This document shows, in pieces, positions 29,638-38,417 of a DNA stretch of 64,000 nucleotides (position 1 is its first letter; every line of letters starts with the position of its first letter). The notes under the pieces are model-generated. The model worked only from the letters and a program-made list of their open reading frames with translations. It was not told where the DNA came from and made no database searches. The stretch lies in contig NZ_VLNV01000001.1 in assembly GCF_009765215.1 (NCBI RefSeq), forward strand, positions 310,001 to 374,000, read 5' to 3'. The translations under genes and the position numbers were made by a program. Source of the DNA: Lysobacter prati (lineage in GTDB: Bacteria > Pseudomonadota > Gammaproteobacteria > Xanthomonadales > Xanthomonadaceae).

Positions 29638-31437
29638 ATGCTCCGTCCTGTTCTGCTTGCCGCGGCCATTGCCGCCTGCCTGTCCATCCCGGTGGCCGCC
29701 AATGCCGCCCAGCCTTCCACCGCTCAGGCCGCCGCCGCGCCAACGCGCAACGCTGCCACCCAGGCCCTCTACGCGCTGTTCGACGAGGAGTGGGAGCGCG
29801 ACATGCGCGAAAGCCCCGAAGAGGCCAGCTACCGCGGCGACAAGCGCTTCAACGATCGCTGGACCGACCTGAGCATGGCGGCGATCCAGGCGCGCATGGA
29901 GGGTGACCGCACGGCCCTGCAGCGACTGCGCGCGATCGATCGCAAGGCGCTTTCGGCCAGCGACCAGCTCAACTACGACGTGTTCGCCTGGGACCTGGAA
30001 AAGGCGGTCGAACGGCAGAAGTACCGCGAATACCTCAGCCCGGTCGGTCACAGCGGTGGCGTGCAGACCGCCGAGGGCATCTCCGAGGTATTGCCGTTCG
30101 CGACGACGAAGGACTACCGCGACTGGCTGGCGCGCATGCGTGCGATACCGGCCGTGATCGAACAGAACGAAGCGCTGATGCGCGAAGGTGCGGCCACCGG
30201 CAACACGCCGCCGCGCGTGCTGATGGAGCGGGTGACCGGGCAGATCCAGGCGCAGATCGTCGACGACCCGACCAGGAGCCCGTTCTACAAGCCGTTTGCC
30301 CGCTTTGCCGACACCGTGCCCGAAGCCGATCGCGCCGCACTGCAGGCCGAGGCCAAGCAGGTCATCGCCGACACCATCGTCCCGGCCTACCGCGGCTTCG
30401 CCACCTTCTTCGCCAACGAATACCTGCCGAAGACGCGCACGTCGATCGCCGCCACCGACCTGCCCGACGGCAAGGCCTATTACGACTTCGTCGCCGGCTA
30501 CTTCACCACCACCGACCTCAGTGCCGAGCAGATCCACCAGATCGGCCTGAAGGAAGTGGCGCGCATCCGTGCCGAGATGGAGCAGATCCGCGCCGAAGTC
30601 GGTTTCAAGGGCAATCTCGCCGAGTTCTTCCAGTACCTGCGCACCGACCCGAAGTTCTTCTACAAGACGCCGCAGGAGCTGTTCACCGGTTACGAGGCGA
30701 TCGCCAAGCGAATCGATCCGCAGCTGGTAAAGGTGTTCAAGACGATTCCGCGCCTGCCTTACGGCGTGCGTCCGATCCCCGACAACATCGCCCCGGACAC
30801 CACCACCGCCTACTACCAGCCCGGCGCCGTCGACGGCACCCGCGCCGGCTTCTACTACGTCAACCTCTACAAGCCGGAAGTACGGCCGAAGTGGGAAATG
30901 ATGGCGCTGTCGCTGCACGAGGCGGTGCCCGGCCATCACTTCCAGTTCGCCCGTGGCATGGAGTTGCCGGACGCGCCGATGTTCCGCCGCACCGCGTATT
31001 TCGTCGCCTACGGTGAAGGCTGGGGCCTGTACGCCGAGCGCCTGGGCTACGACATGGGCCTGTACGACGACCCGTACGACCGCATGGGCCAGCTGGCCTA
31101 CGACATGTGGCGGGCGGTGCGCCTGGTCGTCGACACCGGTATGCACAGCAAGGGCTGGAGCCGCGACAAGGCGATCGCCTATTTCATGGACAACTCGCCC
31201 AAGACCCGCCAGGACGTGGTCAACGAGATCGACCGCTATATCGGCTGGCCGGGACAGGCGTTGGCGTACAAGATCGGCCAGCTCAAGATCTCAGAGCTGC
31301 GTGAGAAGGCCTCGAAGCAATTGGGCGACCGGTTCGATCTGCGCGAGTTCAATGACGCCGTGCTGGAAACCGGTTCGGTGCCGTTGCAGGCGCTGGAGGC
31401 GCGGATCGACGCCTGGATCGCGCAGAAGAAGGGCTGA
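29638..31437 (+). CDS. DUF885 family secreted protein, putative metal-dependent peptidase
   Basis: 599 aa from ATG 29638, which opens a Sec signal peptide (MLRPVLLAAAIAACLSIPVAANA). The DUF885 hallmarks are seen: EEASYRGDKRFNDRWTDLS early, and the zinc-like site LHEAVPGHHFQFARGM (HExxPGHH) with the following GEGWGLYAERLGYDMG. Members are predicted periplasmic or lipoprotein peptidases of unknown target. It is followed by a palindromic repeat cluster rather than another gene. Confidence 0.9.
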   Translation: MLRPVLLAAAIAACLSIPVAANAAQPSTAQAAAAPTRNAATQALYALFDEEWERDMRESPEEASYRGDKRFNDRWTDLSMAAIQARMEGDRTALQRLRAIDRKALSASDQLNYDVFAWDLEKAVERQKYREYLSPVGHSGGVQTAEGISEVLPFATTKDYRDWLARMRAIPAVIEQNEALMREGAATGNTPPRVLMERVTGQIQAQIVDDPTRSPFYKPFARFADTVPEADRAALQAEAKQVIADTIVPAYRGFATFFANEYLPKTRTSIAATDLPDGKAYYDFVAGYFTTTDLSAEQIHQIGLKEVARIRAEMEQIRAEVGFKGNLAEFFQYLRTDPKFFYKTPQELFTGYEAIAKRIDPQLVKVFKTIPRLPYGVRPIPDNIAPDTTTAYYQPGAVDGTRAGFYYVNLYKPEVRPKWEMMALSLHEAVPGHHFQFARGMELPDAPMFRRTAYFVAYGEGWGLYAERLGYDMGLYDDPYDRMGQLAYDMWRAVRLVVDTGMHSKGWSRDKAIAYFMDNSPKTRQDVVNEIDRYIGWPGQALAYKIGQLKISELREKASKQLGDRFDLREFNDAVLETGSVPLQALEARIDAWIAQKKG

Positions 31438-31440
31438 GGC

Positions 31441-31575
31441 GGCTCCCCCTCTCCCTGGCGCTTTGCGCCTGTCCCTCTCCCACAAGGGGAGAGGGCAACG
31501 CGGACCCCAGACCCACTCCCTCTCCCCTTGTGGGAGAGGGACAGGCGCCGTAAGGCGCCAGGGAGAGGGGCAGGG
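31441..31575. repeat. Large inverted CCCTCTCC repeat pair
   Basis: A long inverted duplication: the left half (from 31444) reads CCCTCTCCCTGGCGC... and the right half (ending about 31571) is its complement, with an inner CCTCTCCC-ACAAGG-type palindrome in each half. It is related to the cluster at 25409-25519 and acts as the spacer between the DUF885 gene and rpsF. Confidence 0.8.
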
Positions 31576-31655
31576 CGTCGATTTGCACTCAACCCCTTGA
31601 ATCCGCCATAATTTCCGGCTCCCGAGGGCTCAGGCCCCTGGGAGACCTTGCTCCA

Positions 31656-31714
31656 CCGCCTCCATTCCGGGAGGCCGGGGGGCTGATCCGGTCCGCGCTG
31701 AAGCCGCGCGGATC
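31656..31714 (+). promoter_or_regulatory. Structured rpsF leader, candidate S6:S18 autoregulatory element
   Basis: A CCTCC/GGAGG stem (31659-31663 with 31670-31674) is capped by loop ATTCCG, which contains the CCG trinucleotide recognised by the S6:S18 complex in known rpsF leaders. A second hairpin GATCCG...CGGATC (31685-31714) follows, then the rpsF start at 31737. Translational feedback by S6:S18 is inferred from motif and place. Confidence 0.45.
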
Positions 31715-31736
31715 ATCATCCACAAGGAATCACACC

Positions 31737-32162
31737 ATGCGTCATTACGAAGTCGTGTTCCTGGTCCATCCGGACCAGAGCGAGCAGGTGCCTGCCATGA
31801 TCGAGCGCTACAAGTCGCTCATCGAAGGCGGCGAAGGCAAGATCCACCGTCTCGAGGATTGGGGCCGCCGTCAGCTGGCCTACCCGATCGCGAACCTGGT
31901 CAAGGCCCACTACGTCCTGCTCAACATCGAAGTTACCCAGAACCTGCTCAACGAGCTGGTCGACGGTTTCCGTTTCAACGATGCCGTGCTGCGCCACCTT
32001 GTCATCAAGCGTGACGATGCCGACACCGAGCAGTCCCTCATCATGAAGTTCAAGGATGAGAAGGGCGACAAGCCGGAGCGCGGCGAGCGCCGCCGCCGTG
32101 ACGAAGAAGGCGAGACCGCAGTCGGCACCGCCGACGTCGCCGACGATAACGAAGCCGCCTAA
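31737..32162 (+). CDS. rpsF: 30S ribosomal protein S6
   Basis: 141 aa: [25 protein letters not shown], then [17 protein letters not shown] and [10 protein letters not shown]. An acidic, low-complexity C-terminal tail ([17 protein letters not shown]...) follows, as in E. coli S6, whose tail is glutamylated; the glutamylation signal itself is not evident. First gene of the rpsF-rpsR-rplI operon. Confidence 0.98.
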   Translation: MRHYEVVFLVHPDQSEQVPAMIERYKSLIEGGEGKIHRLEDWGRRQLAYPIANLVKAHYVLLNIEVTQNLLNELVDGFRFNDAVLRHLVIKRDDADTEQSLIMKFKDEKGDKPERGERRRRDEEGETAVGTADVADDNEAA

Positions 32163-32174
32163 GGGATCGCCAAC

Positions 32175-32405
32175 ATGTCCAAGTTCTTCCGTCGCCGCAA
32201 GTTCTGCAAGTTCACCGCCGAGGGTGTGAAGGAGATCGACTACAAGGATCTCAACACCCTGCGCCAGTACCTCACCGAGACCGGCAAGATCGTGCCGAGC
32301 CGCGTGACCGGTACCAAGTCGAAGTACCAGCGCCAGCTGTCCACGGCCGTCAAGCGCGCCCGTTTCCTGGCCCTGATCCCGTACACCGACAACCACAACG
32401 CCTAA
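32175..32405 (+). CDS. rpsR: 30S ribosomal protein S18
   Basis: 76 aa: [22 protein letters not shown] and the basic [26 protein letters not shown], full family length. It begins 12 nt after rpsF. S18 pairs with S6 on the small subunit platform. Confidence 0.98.
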   Translation: MSKFFRRRKFCKFTAEGVKEIDYKDLNTLRQYLTETGKIVPSRVTGTKSKYQRQLSTAVKRARFLALIPYTDNHNA

Positions 32406-32413
32406 TGAAATTG

Positions 32414-32470
32414 GTCCGCTCCTCGGGGAGCGGACGTTCCTTCCCCTGCCGCCGTCGGCGGTGGGGAAGG
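32414..32470 (+). other. Two hairpins between rpsR and rplI
   Basis: A perfect 9-bp stem (32414-32422 with 32427-32435, TCGG loop) is followed by a second long stem CCTTCCCC...GGGGAAGG capped by GCCGCC-GTC-GGCGG. No T-run follows the second, so it is more likely an attenuator or processing site that adjusts rplI relative to rpsR than a full terminator. Confidence 0.6.
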
Positions 32471-32531
32471 GTTTCGGACAGCGAAACACCGCTGCGGGGC
32501 ACGGCCTCGCTAACGAAATAGGAGCAACACC

Positions 32532-32984
32532 ATGCAACTGATCCTCCTGCAGAACGTGCAGAACCTCGGCAAGCTCGGCGACAAGGTCAACGTCAAGCCG
32601 GGCTTCGGCCGCAACTACCTGATCCCGTACGGCAAGGCCACCCCGGCCACGCCGACCAACCTGGCCGAGTTCGAAGCGCGTCGCGCCGAGTACGAAGCCA
32701 AGGCCAAGGCCGCCCTCGACGGTGCCGAAGGCCGCAAGGCTGCGCTCGACGGCGTGGAAGTCACCCTGTCGGCCAATGCTTCGACCGAAGGCAAGCTGTA
32801 CGGCTCGGTCACCCCGCGTGATATCGCCGAAGCCCTCACCAAGGCTGGCCACAAGGTCGAGAAGTCGGAAGTCGTGCTGGGCGAAGGCCCGCTGCGTCGC
32901 ACCGGCGAGTACGAGATCGTCGTGCACCTGCACGCCGACATCGAAGCCACCGTCAAGGTCATCGTGGTCGGCGAAGTCGCCTGA
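32532..32984 (+). CDS. rplI: 50S ribosomal protein L9
   Basis: 150 aa: [32 protein letters not shown] is the L9 signature. The long connecting helix ([18 protein letters not shown]) and the C-terminal domain ([18 protein letters not shown]) are complete. GGAG lies 8 nt before the ATG. It ends the ribosomal operon at a strong terminator. Confidence 0.98.
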   Translation: MQLILLQNVQNLGKLGDKVNVKPGFGRNYLIPYGKATPATPTNLAEFEARRAEYEAKAKAALDGAEGRKAALDGVEVTLSANASTEGKLYGSVTPRDIAEALTKAGHKVEKSEVVLGEGPLRRTGEYEIVVHLHADIEATVKVIVVGEVA

Positions 32985-33024
32985 TCCGAAGATCCACAGC
33001 GGCTTCAAAGCAGAGTTTCGAACG

Positions 33025-33053
33025 AAGGGCGCCGCAAGGCGCCCTTTGTTTTT
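33025..33053 (+). terminator. Rho-independent terminator after rplI
   Basis: AAGGGCGCC (33025-33033), GCAA tetraloop, GGCGCCCTT (33038-33046): a perfect 9-bp stem followed by TGTTTTTG. Confidence 0.92.
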
Positions 33054-33178
33054 GCGGAACAGGGTGCGGGCGCTTGCCAAATCTCAGACAGATCCTATGG
33101 GGATCCGCTAGACGGGATGACACAGTTGCGGCCGCCATCGCGGTAGGTGGCTCTTCCCCTCGAGGCAGCAGCCATCCC

Positions 33179-33595
33179 ATGGACACCGAGCACATTCCTG
33201 CTTTCAGCGATGTTGAGCCGGTCGGCCCCCTGATCGACTCCCACTGCGGCGGACCGTCCCGGTCCCTGTGCATGGCGCCCGTCGCCACCGCCACCGGCAG
33301 CGCTGCCGTGCCGCCCGAGCTGGTCGACCTGATTGCCGCCAGCCTGCGTGCGCTCTGCCAGGATGAGCGCGACAGCGATCGCGCGTTCTGGCTGATGGCC
33401 AGGGTCCTCGACCTGCACCTGGCCGGCACGCTGTCGCCTGCGCGTACGGGAAGATGGACGAACGAGGCGATCGACGCGCTCATGGGCATGCTGTCGCAGC
33501 CGCTGCAGGTTGAACTGCACAGGCACCTGGCGCAGCACGGTCCACCGGCCGGGCAGGGCGCTGTCGCGAGCGGATCAGCGCCACCGCATCACTGA
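33179..33595 (+). CDS. Hypothetical protein between rplI and dnaB
   Basis: 138 aa from ATG 33179; an in-frame ATG at 33074 would add a basic leader unlike the rest. The middle is helical (ELVDLIAASLRALCQDERDSDRAFWLMARVLDLHLAG) and the end is Pro/Ala/Gly-rich. Two cysteines are early (DSHCGGPSRSLCM). No signal peptide or known domain is seen. The ribosome-binding site is poor (GAGG 14 nt upstream). Confidence 0.5.
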   Translation: MDTEHIPAFSDVEPVGPLIDSHCGGPSRSLCMAPVATATGSAAVPPELVDLIAASLRALCQDERDSDRAFWLMARVLDLHLAGTLSPARTGRWTNEAIDALMGMLSQPLQVELHRHLAQHGPPAGQGAVASGSAPPHH

Positions 33596-33717
33596 GTCGT
33601 CCAAACACGCGATACTGCCGACGGGGCGTCGCCTGCAAAGTCAGGCGATGGGCGGTCAACGGTTGCTGTCTCAGGCGTTGAGACGGTGCCATGCCATCAC
33701 GCAGATCTATACAGGTG

Positions 33718-33726
33718 ATATCCACA
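33718..33726 (+). promoter_or_regulatory. Candidate DnaA box upstream of dnaB
   Basis: ATATCCACA differs from the consensus TTATCCACA at the first base only, and lies 103 nt before the dnaB ATG, followed closely by GGTTATCTGC. A single box in a promoter region would fit DnaA control of dnaB, but one near-match can arise by chance. Confidence 0.3.
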
Positions 33727-33828
33727 GGGTTATCTGCAACCCCTCGACGGCATCGGCGACTACGATGCCCGACCCGTCACACAAACACAGCCGCAACAGA
33801 CGGCGCACGGAAGGGGCAACAAAACGGC

Positions 33829-35244
33829 ATGAGCGCACGTCCAGGGTTTCGCGGCGAGAAGCGGTTCGAGACGCGCACAGAGCAGCGCCTCGACCAGCTG
33901 CGTGTGCCTCCGCAGTCGATCGAAGCGGAGCAGGCGGTACTCGGCGGTCTCATGCTGGTGCCCGATTCCTACGACCGGATCGCCGACCACCTCAGCGACA
34001 GCGACTTCTACCGGCGCGATCACCAGCTGATCTATCGCGCGATCCGCGAACTGGCCGGGAAAAACCGGCCGTTCGACGCGGTCACCCTGGGCGAGTGGTT
34101 CGAATCGATGGGCCTGTCGGAGACGGTCGCCGGCGGCGCCTACCTGATCGAGCTGGCCAGCACCACGCCCTCGGCGGCCAACATCACGGCGTATGCGGAA
34201 ATCGTCCGCGACAAGGCGATCCTGCGCCAGTTGATCGACGTCGGCACCGGCATCGTCAACGACGGCTTCCAGCCCGACGGCCGCGAGAGCAGCGAGATCC
34301 TGGAAGAGGCCGAGCGCCAGGTCCTGGCCATTGCCCAGGCCAACACGACCGGCAAGACCGACTTCACCGCGGTCACCAAGGCGCTGTCGGAAGCCTTCGA
34401 CCTGTTGCAGACGCGCTATACCAACGGCAGTGGCGTCACAGGCCTGGCCACCGGCTACACCGATTTCGACATGATGACCGCCGGCCTGCAGAAGACCGAC
34501 CTGATCATCCTGGCGGCGCGTCCGGCGATGGGCAAGACGACGCTGGCGCTGAACATGGCCGAGTACGCCGCCTTCCGCAGCAAGCTGCCGGTGGCGGTGT
34601 TCTCGATGGAAATGTCGGCCTCGCAGCTGGCCATGCGCCTGATCTCCTCGGTCGGACGCGTCAACGCCCAGCGCCTGCGTACCGGCCAGCTCGAGGACGA
34701 GGACTGGAGCCGCGTCACCAGCGCGATCCGGCAGCTGCGCGAGGTCAAGATCTTCATCGACGACGAGCCCGGCCTGTCGCCGGTCAAGCTCGCCGCCAAG
34801 GCGCGTCGCCTCAAGCGTGAGCACGGCGGCCTGGGCCTGATCGTCATCGACTACCTGCAGCTGATGTCGGTGCCCGGCAACAGCGAGAACCGTGCGACCG
34901 AAATCTCGGAAATCTCGCGCTCGCTCAAGGGCCTGGCCAAGGAACTGCAGGTGCCGATCATCGCCCTGTCGCAGCTCAACCGCTCGCTGGAAACGCGTAC
35001 CGACAAGCGCCCGGTGATGGCCGACCTTCGCGAGTCCGGCGCTATCGAGCAGGACGCCGACATGATCGTGTTCATCTATCGCGACGACTACTACAACAAG
35101 GAAAACTCGCCGGACAAGGGACTGGCCGAAATCATCATCGGCAAGCAGCGTTCCGGTCCGACCGGTTCGATGAAGCTCAAGTTCTTCGGCGAGTACACCC
35201 GCTTCGACAACCTGTCGCACGACTCGGTGGGCAGCTTCGAGTAA
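33829..35244 (+). CDS. dnaB: Replicative DNA helicase
   Basis: A 471-aa RecA-type hexameric 5'-3' helicase. The N-terminal domain opens VPPQSIEAEQAVLGGLMLV. Walker A is AARPAMGKTTLALNMAEYA near residues 229-243, and Walker B is GLIVIDYLQLMSV. SLKGLAKELQVPIIALSQLNRSLE and DLRESGAIEQDADMIVFIYRD are the arginine-finger and motif 4 regions. No intein is present. ATG 33829 is chosen because MSARPGF...VPPQS matches family N-termini. Confidence 0.98.
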   Translation: MSARPGFRGEKRFETRTEQRLDQLRVPPQSIEAEQAVLGGLMLVPDSYDRIADHLSDSDFYRRDHQLIYRAIRELAGKNRPFDAVTLGEWFESMGLSETVAGGAYLIELASTTPSAANITAYAEIVRDKAILRQLIDVGTGIVNDGFQPDGRESSEILEEAERQVLAIAQANTTGKTDFTAVTKALSEAFDLLQTRYTNGSGVTGLATGYTDFDMMTAGLQKTDLIILAARPAMGKTTLALNMAEYAAFRSKLPVAVFSMEMSASQLAMRLISSVGRVNAQRLRTGQLEDEDWSRVTSAIRQLREVKIFIDDEPGLSPVKLAAKARRLKREHGGLGLIVIDYLQLMSVPGNSENRATEISEISRSLKGLAKELQVPIIALSQLNRSLETRTDKRPVMADLRESGAIEQDADMIVFIYRDDYYNKENSPDKGLAEIIIGKQRSGPTGSMKLKFFGEYTRFDNLSHDSVGSFE

Positions 35245-35330
35245 ACGCTGGCGGAACAGACGGCGCATCGGGTTGACGTGCCCGTAACGCGTGGCGGTGC
35301 AGCGTGGCGTCATCACGTTGGAGGTGTGCC

Positions 35331-35675
35331 ATGCGTAATTCGTCAATCGTCCCTGCCGTCCTTGCCGTCCTGCTGGTTGCCGCCGCTCCGCTGGCGGTGG
35401 CGCAGACCAAATCGTCCACCAAGTCGCCCACCAAGACTCCGCACTGCTACGACGTCCAGGTCGAGCGGCCCAAGGAGGTCAAGGACGAGCACAAGATCGC
35501 CGGCACCGCGATCGGTGCGGTCGCTGGCGGACTGCTGGGCAACCAGGTCGGTGGTGGCAGCGGCAAGAAGATCGCTACGGTCGCCGGTGCCGTCGGTGGT
35601 GGGTTTGCCGGCCGCAAGGTCCAGGAGAACCAGCAGAACAAGACCGAGACGGTGACCGAGCGCCGCTGCGACTGA
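35331..35675 (+). CDS. Secreted glycine-zipper 2TM protein
   Basis: 114 aa. A signal peptide (SSIVPAVLAVLLVAAAPLAVAQ) is followed by a Lys/Ser/Thr-rich linker and a glycine-zipper segment (IAGTAIGAVAGGLLGNQVGGGSGK, ATVAGAVGGGFAGRKVQENQQ) with a cysteine near each end (HCYDVQ; ERRCD). GGAGG lies 7 nt upstream of the ATG. Related to Rick_17kDa/SlyB-like envelope proteins; role unknown. Confidence 0.82.
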   Translation: MRNSSIVPAVLAVLLVAAAPLAVAQTKSSTKSPTKTPHCYDVQVERPKEVKDEHKIAGTAIGAVAGGLLGNQVGGGSGKKIATVAGAVGGGFAGRKVQENQQNKTETVTERRCD

Positions 35676-35692
35676 TGCTTCATCGCGGCATT

Positions 35693-35698
35693 ACAATG
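35693..35698 (+). promoter_or_regulatory. Candidate -10 of alr, possibly leaderless
   Basis: TACAAT ends 8 nt before the GTG start of alr, so initiation 6-8 nt downstream would put the start codon at or next to the 5' end of the mRNA. No Shine-Dalgarno sequence is seen between the two. Confidence 0.45.
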
Positions 35699-35706
35699 CC
35701 CGGCGC

Positions 35707-36873
35707 GTGACCACCACCGGGACCCAAGTGCACCAGTCAGCAGGCATGCCCCCGGCCGTCAGCGAGCGGCCCACCCGTATCGTGGTCGATCTCGACCATC
35801 TCGCCTTCAACCTGCGCAGCATCCGCGCCCATGTCGGCGTGCCGGTGATGGGCATCGTCAAGGCCAATGCCTATGGCCATGGCCTGGTGCCGGCCGCGCT
35901 GCATCTGCAGGCGCAGGGCGTCGAGCAGCTGGGCGTGGCGTTCCTGGAAGAGGGCATCGCCCTGCGCCAGGCCGGGGTGACCGCGCCGGTGCTGGTGATG
36001 GGCGGCATCTTCGGTCGCCAGGTCACGCAGTTCATCACCCATGACCTCGAGATCACCGTCTCATCCCTCGACAAGCTGCGCCTGGTCGAGACCGCGGCGC
36101 AGGCGCTGGGGCGCAAGGCGGTCATCCATCTCAAGATCGATACCGGCATGGAGCGCATCGGGGTGCACAGCTACTCCGCCGGTGCCTTCATCGAAGCCGC
36201 GGTGGCCTCGCCGTGGTGCGTGCTCAAGGGCATCTATTCGCACCTGGCGTGCTCGGATGATCCGTTCTCGCCGATGAGTGCGCAGCAACTGGAACGGTTC
36301 CTCGAGGCCTGTGCGCACATCGAGCGCATTGGCGCGCCGATGCCGATCCGGCACCTGGCCAACTCCGGCGGCGTGCTGCACTTCCCCGAGACCTGGCTCG
36401 ACATGGTCCGCCCGGGAATCATGCTGTACGGCGTCCAGCCCGACCCGGCCTCGCGCCACACCGTCGACCTCAAGCCGGTGATGTCGCTGGGTTCGCGGGT
36501 CGTCTACTTCAAGGTGGTCAAGGCCGGCAATCCGGTCAGCTATGGCGCGACCTGGGCGCCTGAGCACGACACGCGCGTGGTGACGGTTCCCATCGGCTAT
36601 GGCGACGGATTCCCGCGGGCGTTGTCGTCGCGTGGGCAGGTGCTGATCCGTGGCCAGCGCTACCCGATCGTGGGCCGGGTGTGCATGGACCAGTTCATGG
36701 TCGACATCGGCCAGGACAGCGCCTTCAACGAAGACGAAGTGGTCCTGGTCGGTTCGCAGGGCGACGACGCCATCAGCGTCGAAGCACTGGCACAGCGGGC
36801 CGGCGTGATTCCCTACGAGATCCTGGTCGGCCTCAATGACCGCATTCCACGCGAGTACCGCGGCGGCCAGTAG
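35707..36873 (+). CDS. alr: Alanine racemase
   Basis: A 388-aa fold-type III PLP enzyme making D-alanine for peptidoglycan. PLP Lys K52 lies in GIVKANAYGHGL, and the second catalytic Tyr is about Y279 in NPVSYGATW, with CMDQFMVDIG near the C-terminus. The first 22 residues form an extra polar leader before RIVVDLDHLAFN. GTG 35707 is used; an internal ATG (codon 14) would also give a complete domain. Confidence 0.95.
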   Translation: MTTTGTQVHQSAGMPPAVSERPTRIVVDLDHLAFNLRSIRAHVGVPVMGIVKANAYGHGLVPAALHLQAQGVEQLGVAFLEEGIALRQAGVTAPVLVMGGIFGRQVTQFITHDLEITVSSLDKLRLVETAAQALGRKAVIHLKIDTGMERIGVHSYSAGAFIEAAVASPWCVLKGIYSHLACSDDPFSPMSAQQLERFLEACAHIERIGAPMPIRHLANSGGVLHFPETWLDMVRPGIMLYGVQPDPASRHTVDLKPVMSLGSRVVYFKVVKAGNPVSYGATWAPEHDTRVVTVPIGYGDGFPRALSSRGQVLIRGQRYPIVGRVCMDQFMVDIGQDSAFNEDEVVLVGSQGDDAISVEALAQRAGVIPYEILVGLNDRIPREYRGGQ

Positions 36874-36910
36874 TCGGCATACTTCGCCCGTCGAACATCT
36901 GGAGGGGGCG

Positions 36911-38356
36911 ATGCCAGCAACCGTTGCCAGTGCGGGACCGCCAGCGCTGGTCTGGTTCCGCAACGACCTGCGCCTGGCAGACAACCCGGCGCTGCAGGCC
37001 GCGCTCGAGGGCGGCTACACCCCGATACCGGTCTACATCCACGCCCCCGACGAAGCCGGCGACTGGCGGCCGGGGGCGGCGTCCGATGCCTGGCGGCATC
37101 GCTCGCTCGATGCGCTCGATGGCCGTTTGCGCCAGCGCGGTTCGCATCTGCGCCGTTTCTTCGGCCCGAGCCTGGCGACGCTGCAGTCGCTGGTCGCCAC
37201 CACCGGTGCCGAGGCAGTGTTCTGGAATCGCCGCTACGAGCCGGCGTTCGAGCAGCGCGATGCCCGCATCAAACAGGTGCTGCGCGGGCAGGGCGTGCAT
37301 GCCGAGAGCTTCAACAGCGCGTTGCTGTTCGAACCGTGGACGCTGAAGACCCAGCAGGGCAAACCGTTCCGCGTGTTCACCCCGTTCTGGCGTTCGGCCT
37401 TGGCGAACTGGCGCCTGGAGCCATGCGTGGAGGCACCTGCGCGATTGCCCGACAGCGGCGAGGGACCGGAAGGCGTGCCCTTGCAGGCGTTGCGGCTGGC
37501 GCCAGCGCGCGGCTGGGACAGCGACTTCTGGGCGGAGTGGACCCCGGGCGAAGAGGGCGCCCTGCAGGCGCTGGAAGCGTTCACCGACGGTGCGCTGCGT
37601 GGCTACGCGCAGCAGCGCGACCGCCCGGACCGCATCGGCACGTCGCGGCTGTCGCCGCACCTGCACTTCGGCGAGATCGCGCCCTGGCGCGTGGTTGCCG
37701 CGCTGGAGCGATTGCGCGGTTCGTCATCCGACGCCGACATCGACTCGGCCCGGCGCGAACTGGGTTGGCGCGAGTTCGGCTATCACCTGCTGCATCACTT
37801 TCCGCAAACGCCCGATCTGAACTTCGATGCGAAGTTCAATGCCTTCGACTGGGCGCAGGTATCGCCCGGGCACCTGCAGGCCTGGCAGCACGGACGCACC
37901 GGCGTGCCGATCGTCGATGCCGGCATGCGCGAGCTGTGGAGCACCGGCTGGATGCACAACCGCGTGCGCATGGTCGTGGCCAGTTACCTGACCAAGCACC
38001 TGCGTTACCACTGGCGGCATGGCGCGCGCTGGTTCTGGGACACGCTGGTCGATGCCGACCTGGCCAGCAACACCCTCGGCTGGCAGTGGGTGGCCGGCAC
38101 CGGCGCCGATGCCGCGCCGTACTTCCGCATCTTCAATCCGGTGACGCAGGCGCAGAAGTTCGACCCGGAAGGGCGCTACATCGCCCGCTGGCTTCCCGAA
38201 CTGGCAGCGCTGCCGCTGCCGTTGCGGTTCGCACCCTGGCAGGACCCGGCGACCTCGCAGCGGCTGGCGCCGGACTATCCGCTGCAGCCGCTGGTGGATC
38301 TGTATGCAGGACGTGACGGCGCCTTGCAGGCCTATCGCCAGATGCGGGTGTCGTAG
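36911..38356 (+). CDS. phrB: Deoxyribodipyrimidine photolyase (class I CPD)
   Basis: 481 aa. The light-dependent repair enzyme for cyclobutane pyrimidine dimers. The N-terminal antenna domain opens ALVWFRNDLRLADNPALQAAL. The FAD domain has SRLSPHLHFGEI, WREFGYHLLHHFP, GVPIVDAGMRELWSTGWMHNRVRM and VASYLTKHLRYHWRHGARWFWDTLVDADLASN. The electron-transfer Trp residues of this segment are intact. GGAGGGGG directly precedes ATG 36911, which decides the start. Confidence 0.96.
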   Translation: MPATVASAGPPALVWFRNDLRLADNPALQAALEGGYTPIPVYIHAPDEAGDWRPGAASDAWRHRSLDALDGRLRQRGSHLRRFFGPSLATLQSLVATTGAEAVFWNRRYEPAFEQRDARIKQVLRGQGVHAESFNSALLFEPWTLKTQQGKPFRVFTPFWRSALANWRLEPCVEAPARLPDSGEGPEGVPLQALRLAPARGWDSDFWAEWTPGEEGALQALEAFTDGALRGYAQQRDRPDRIGTSRLSPHLHFGEIAPWRVVAALERLRGSSSDADIDSARRELGWREFGYHLLHHFPQTPDLNFDAKFNAFDWAQVSPGHLQAWQHGRTGVPIVDAGMRELWSTGWMHNRVRMVVASYLTKHLRYHWRHGARWFWDTLVDADLASNTLGWQWVAGTGADAAPYFRIFNPVTQAQKFDPEGRYIARWLPELAALPLPLRFAPWQDPATSQRLAPDYPLQPLVDLYAGRDGALQAYRQMRVS

Positions 38357-38417
38357 CCGTTGCGTTGACGCTGCTCTTGGCAGCGTGATTCACTCGCGGC
38401 AAGGCTTGGGAGGGCGC

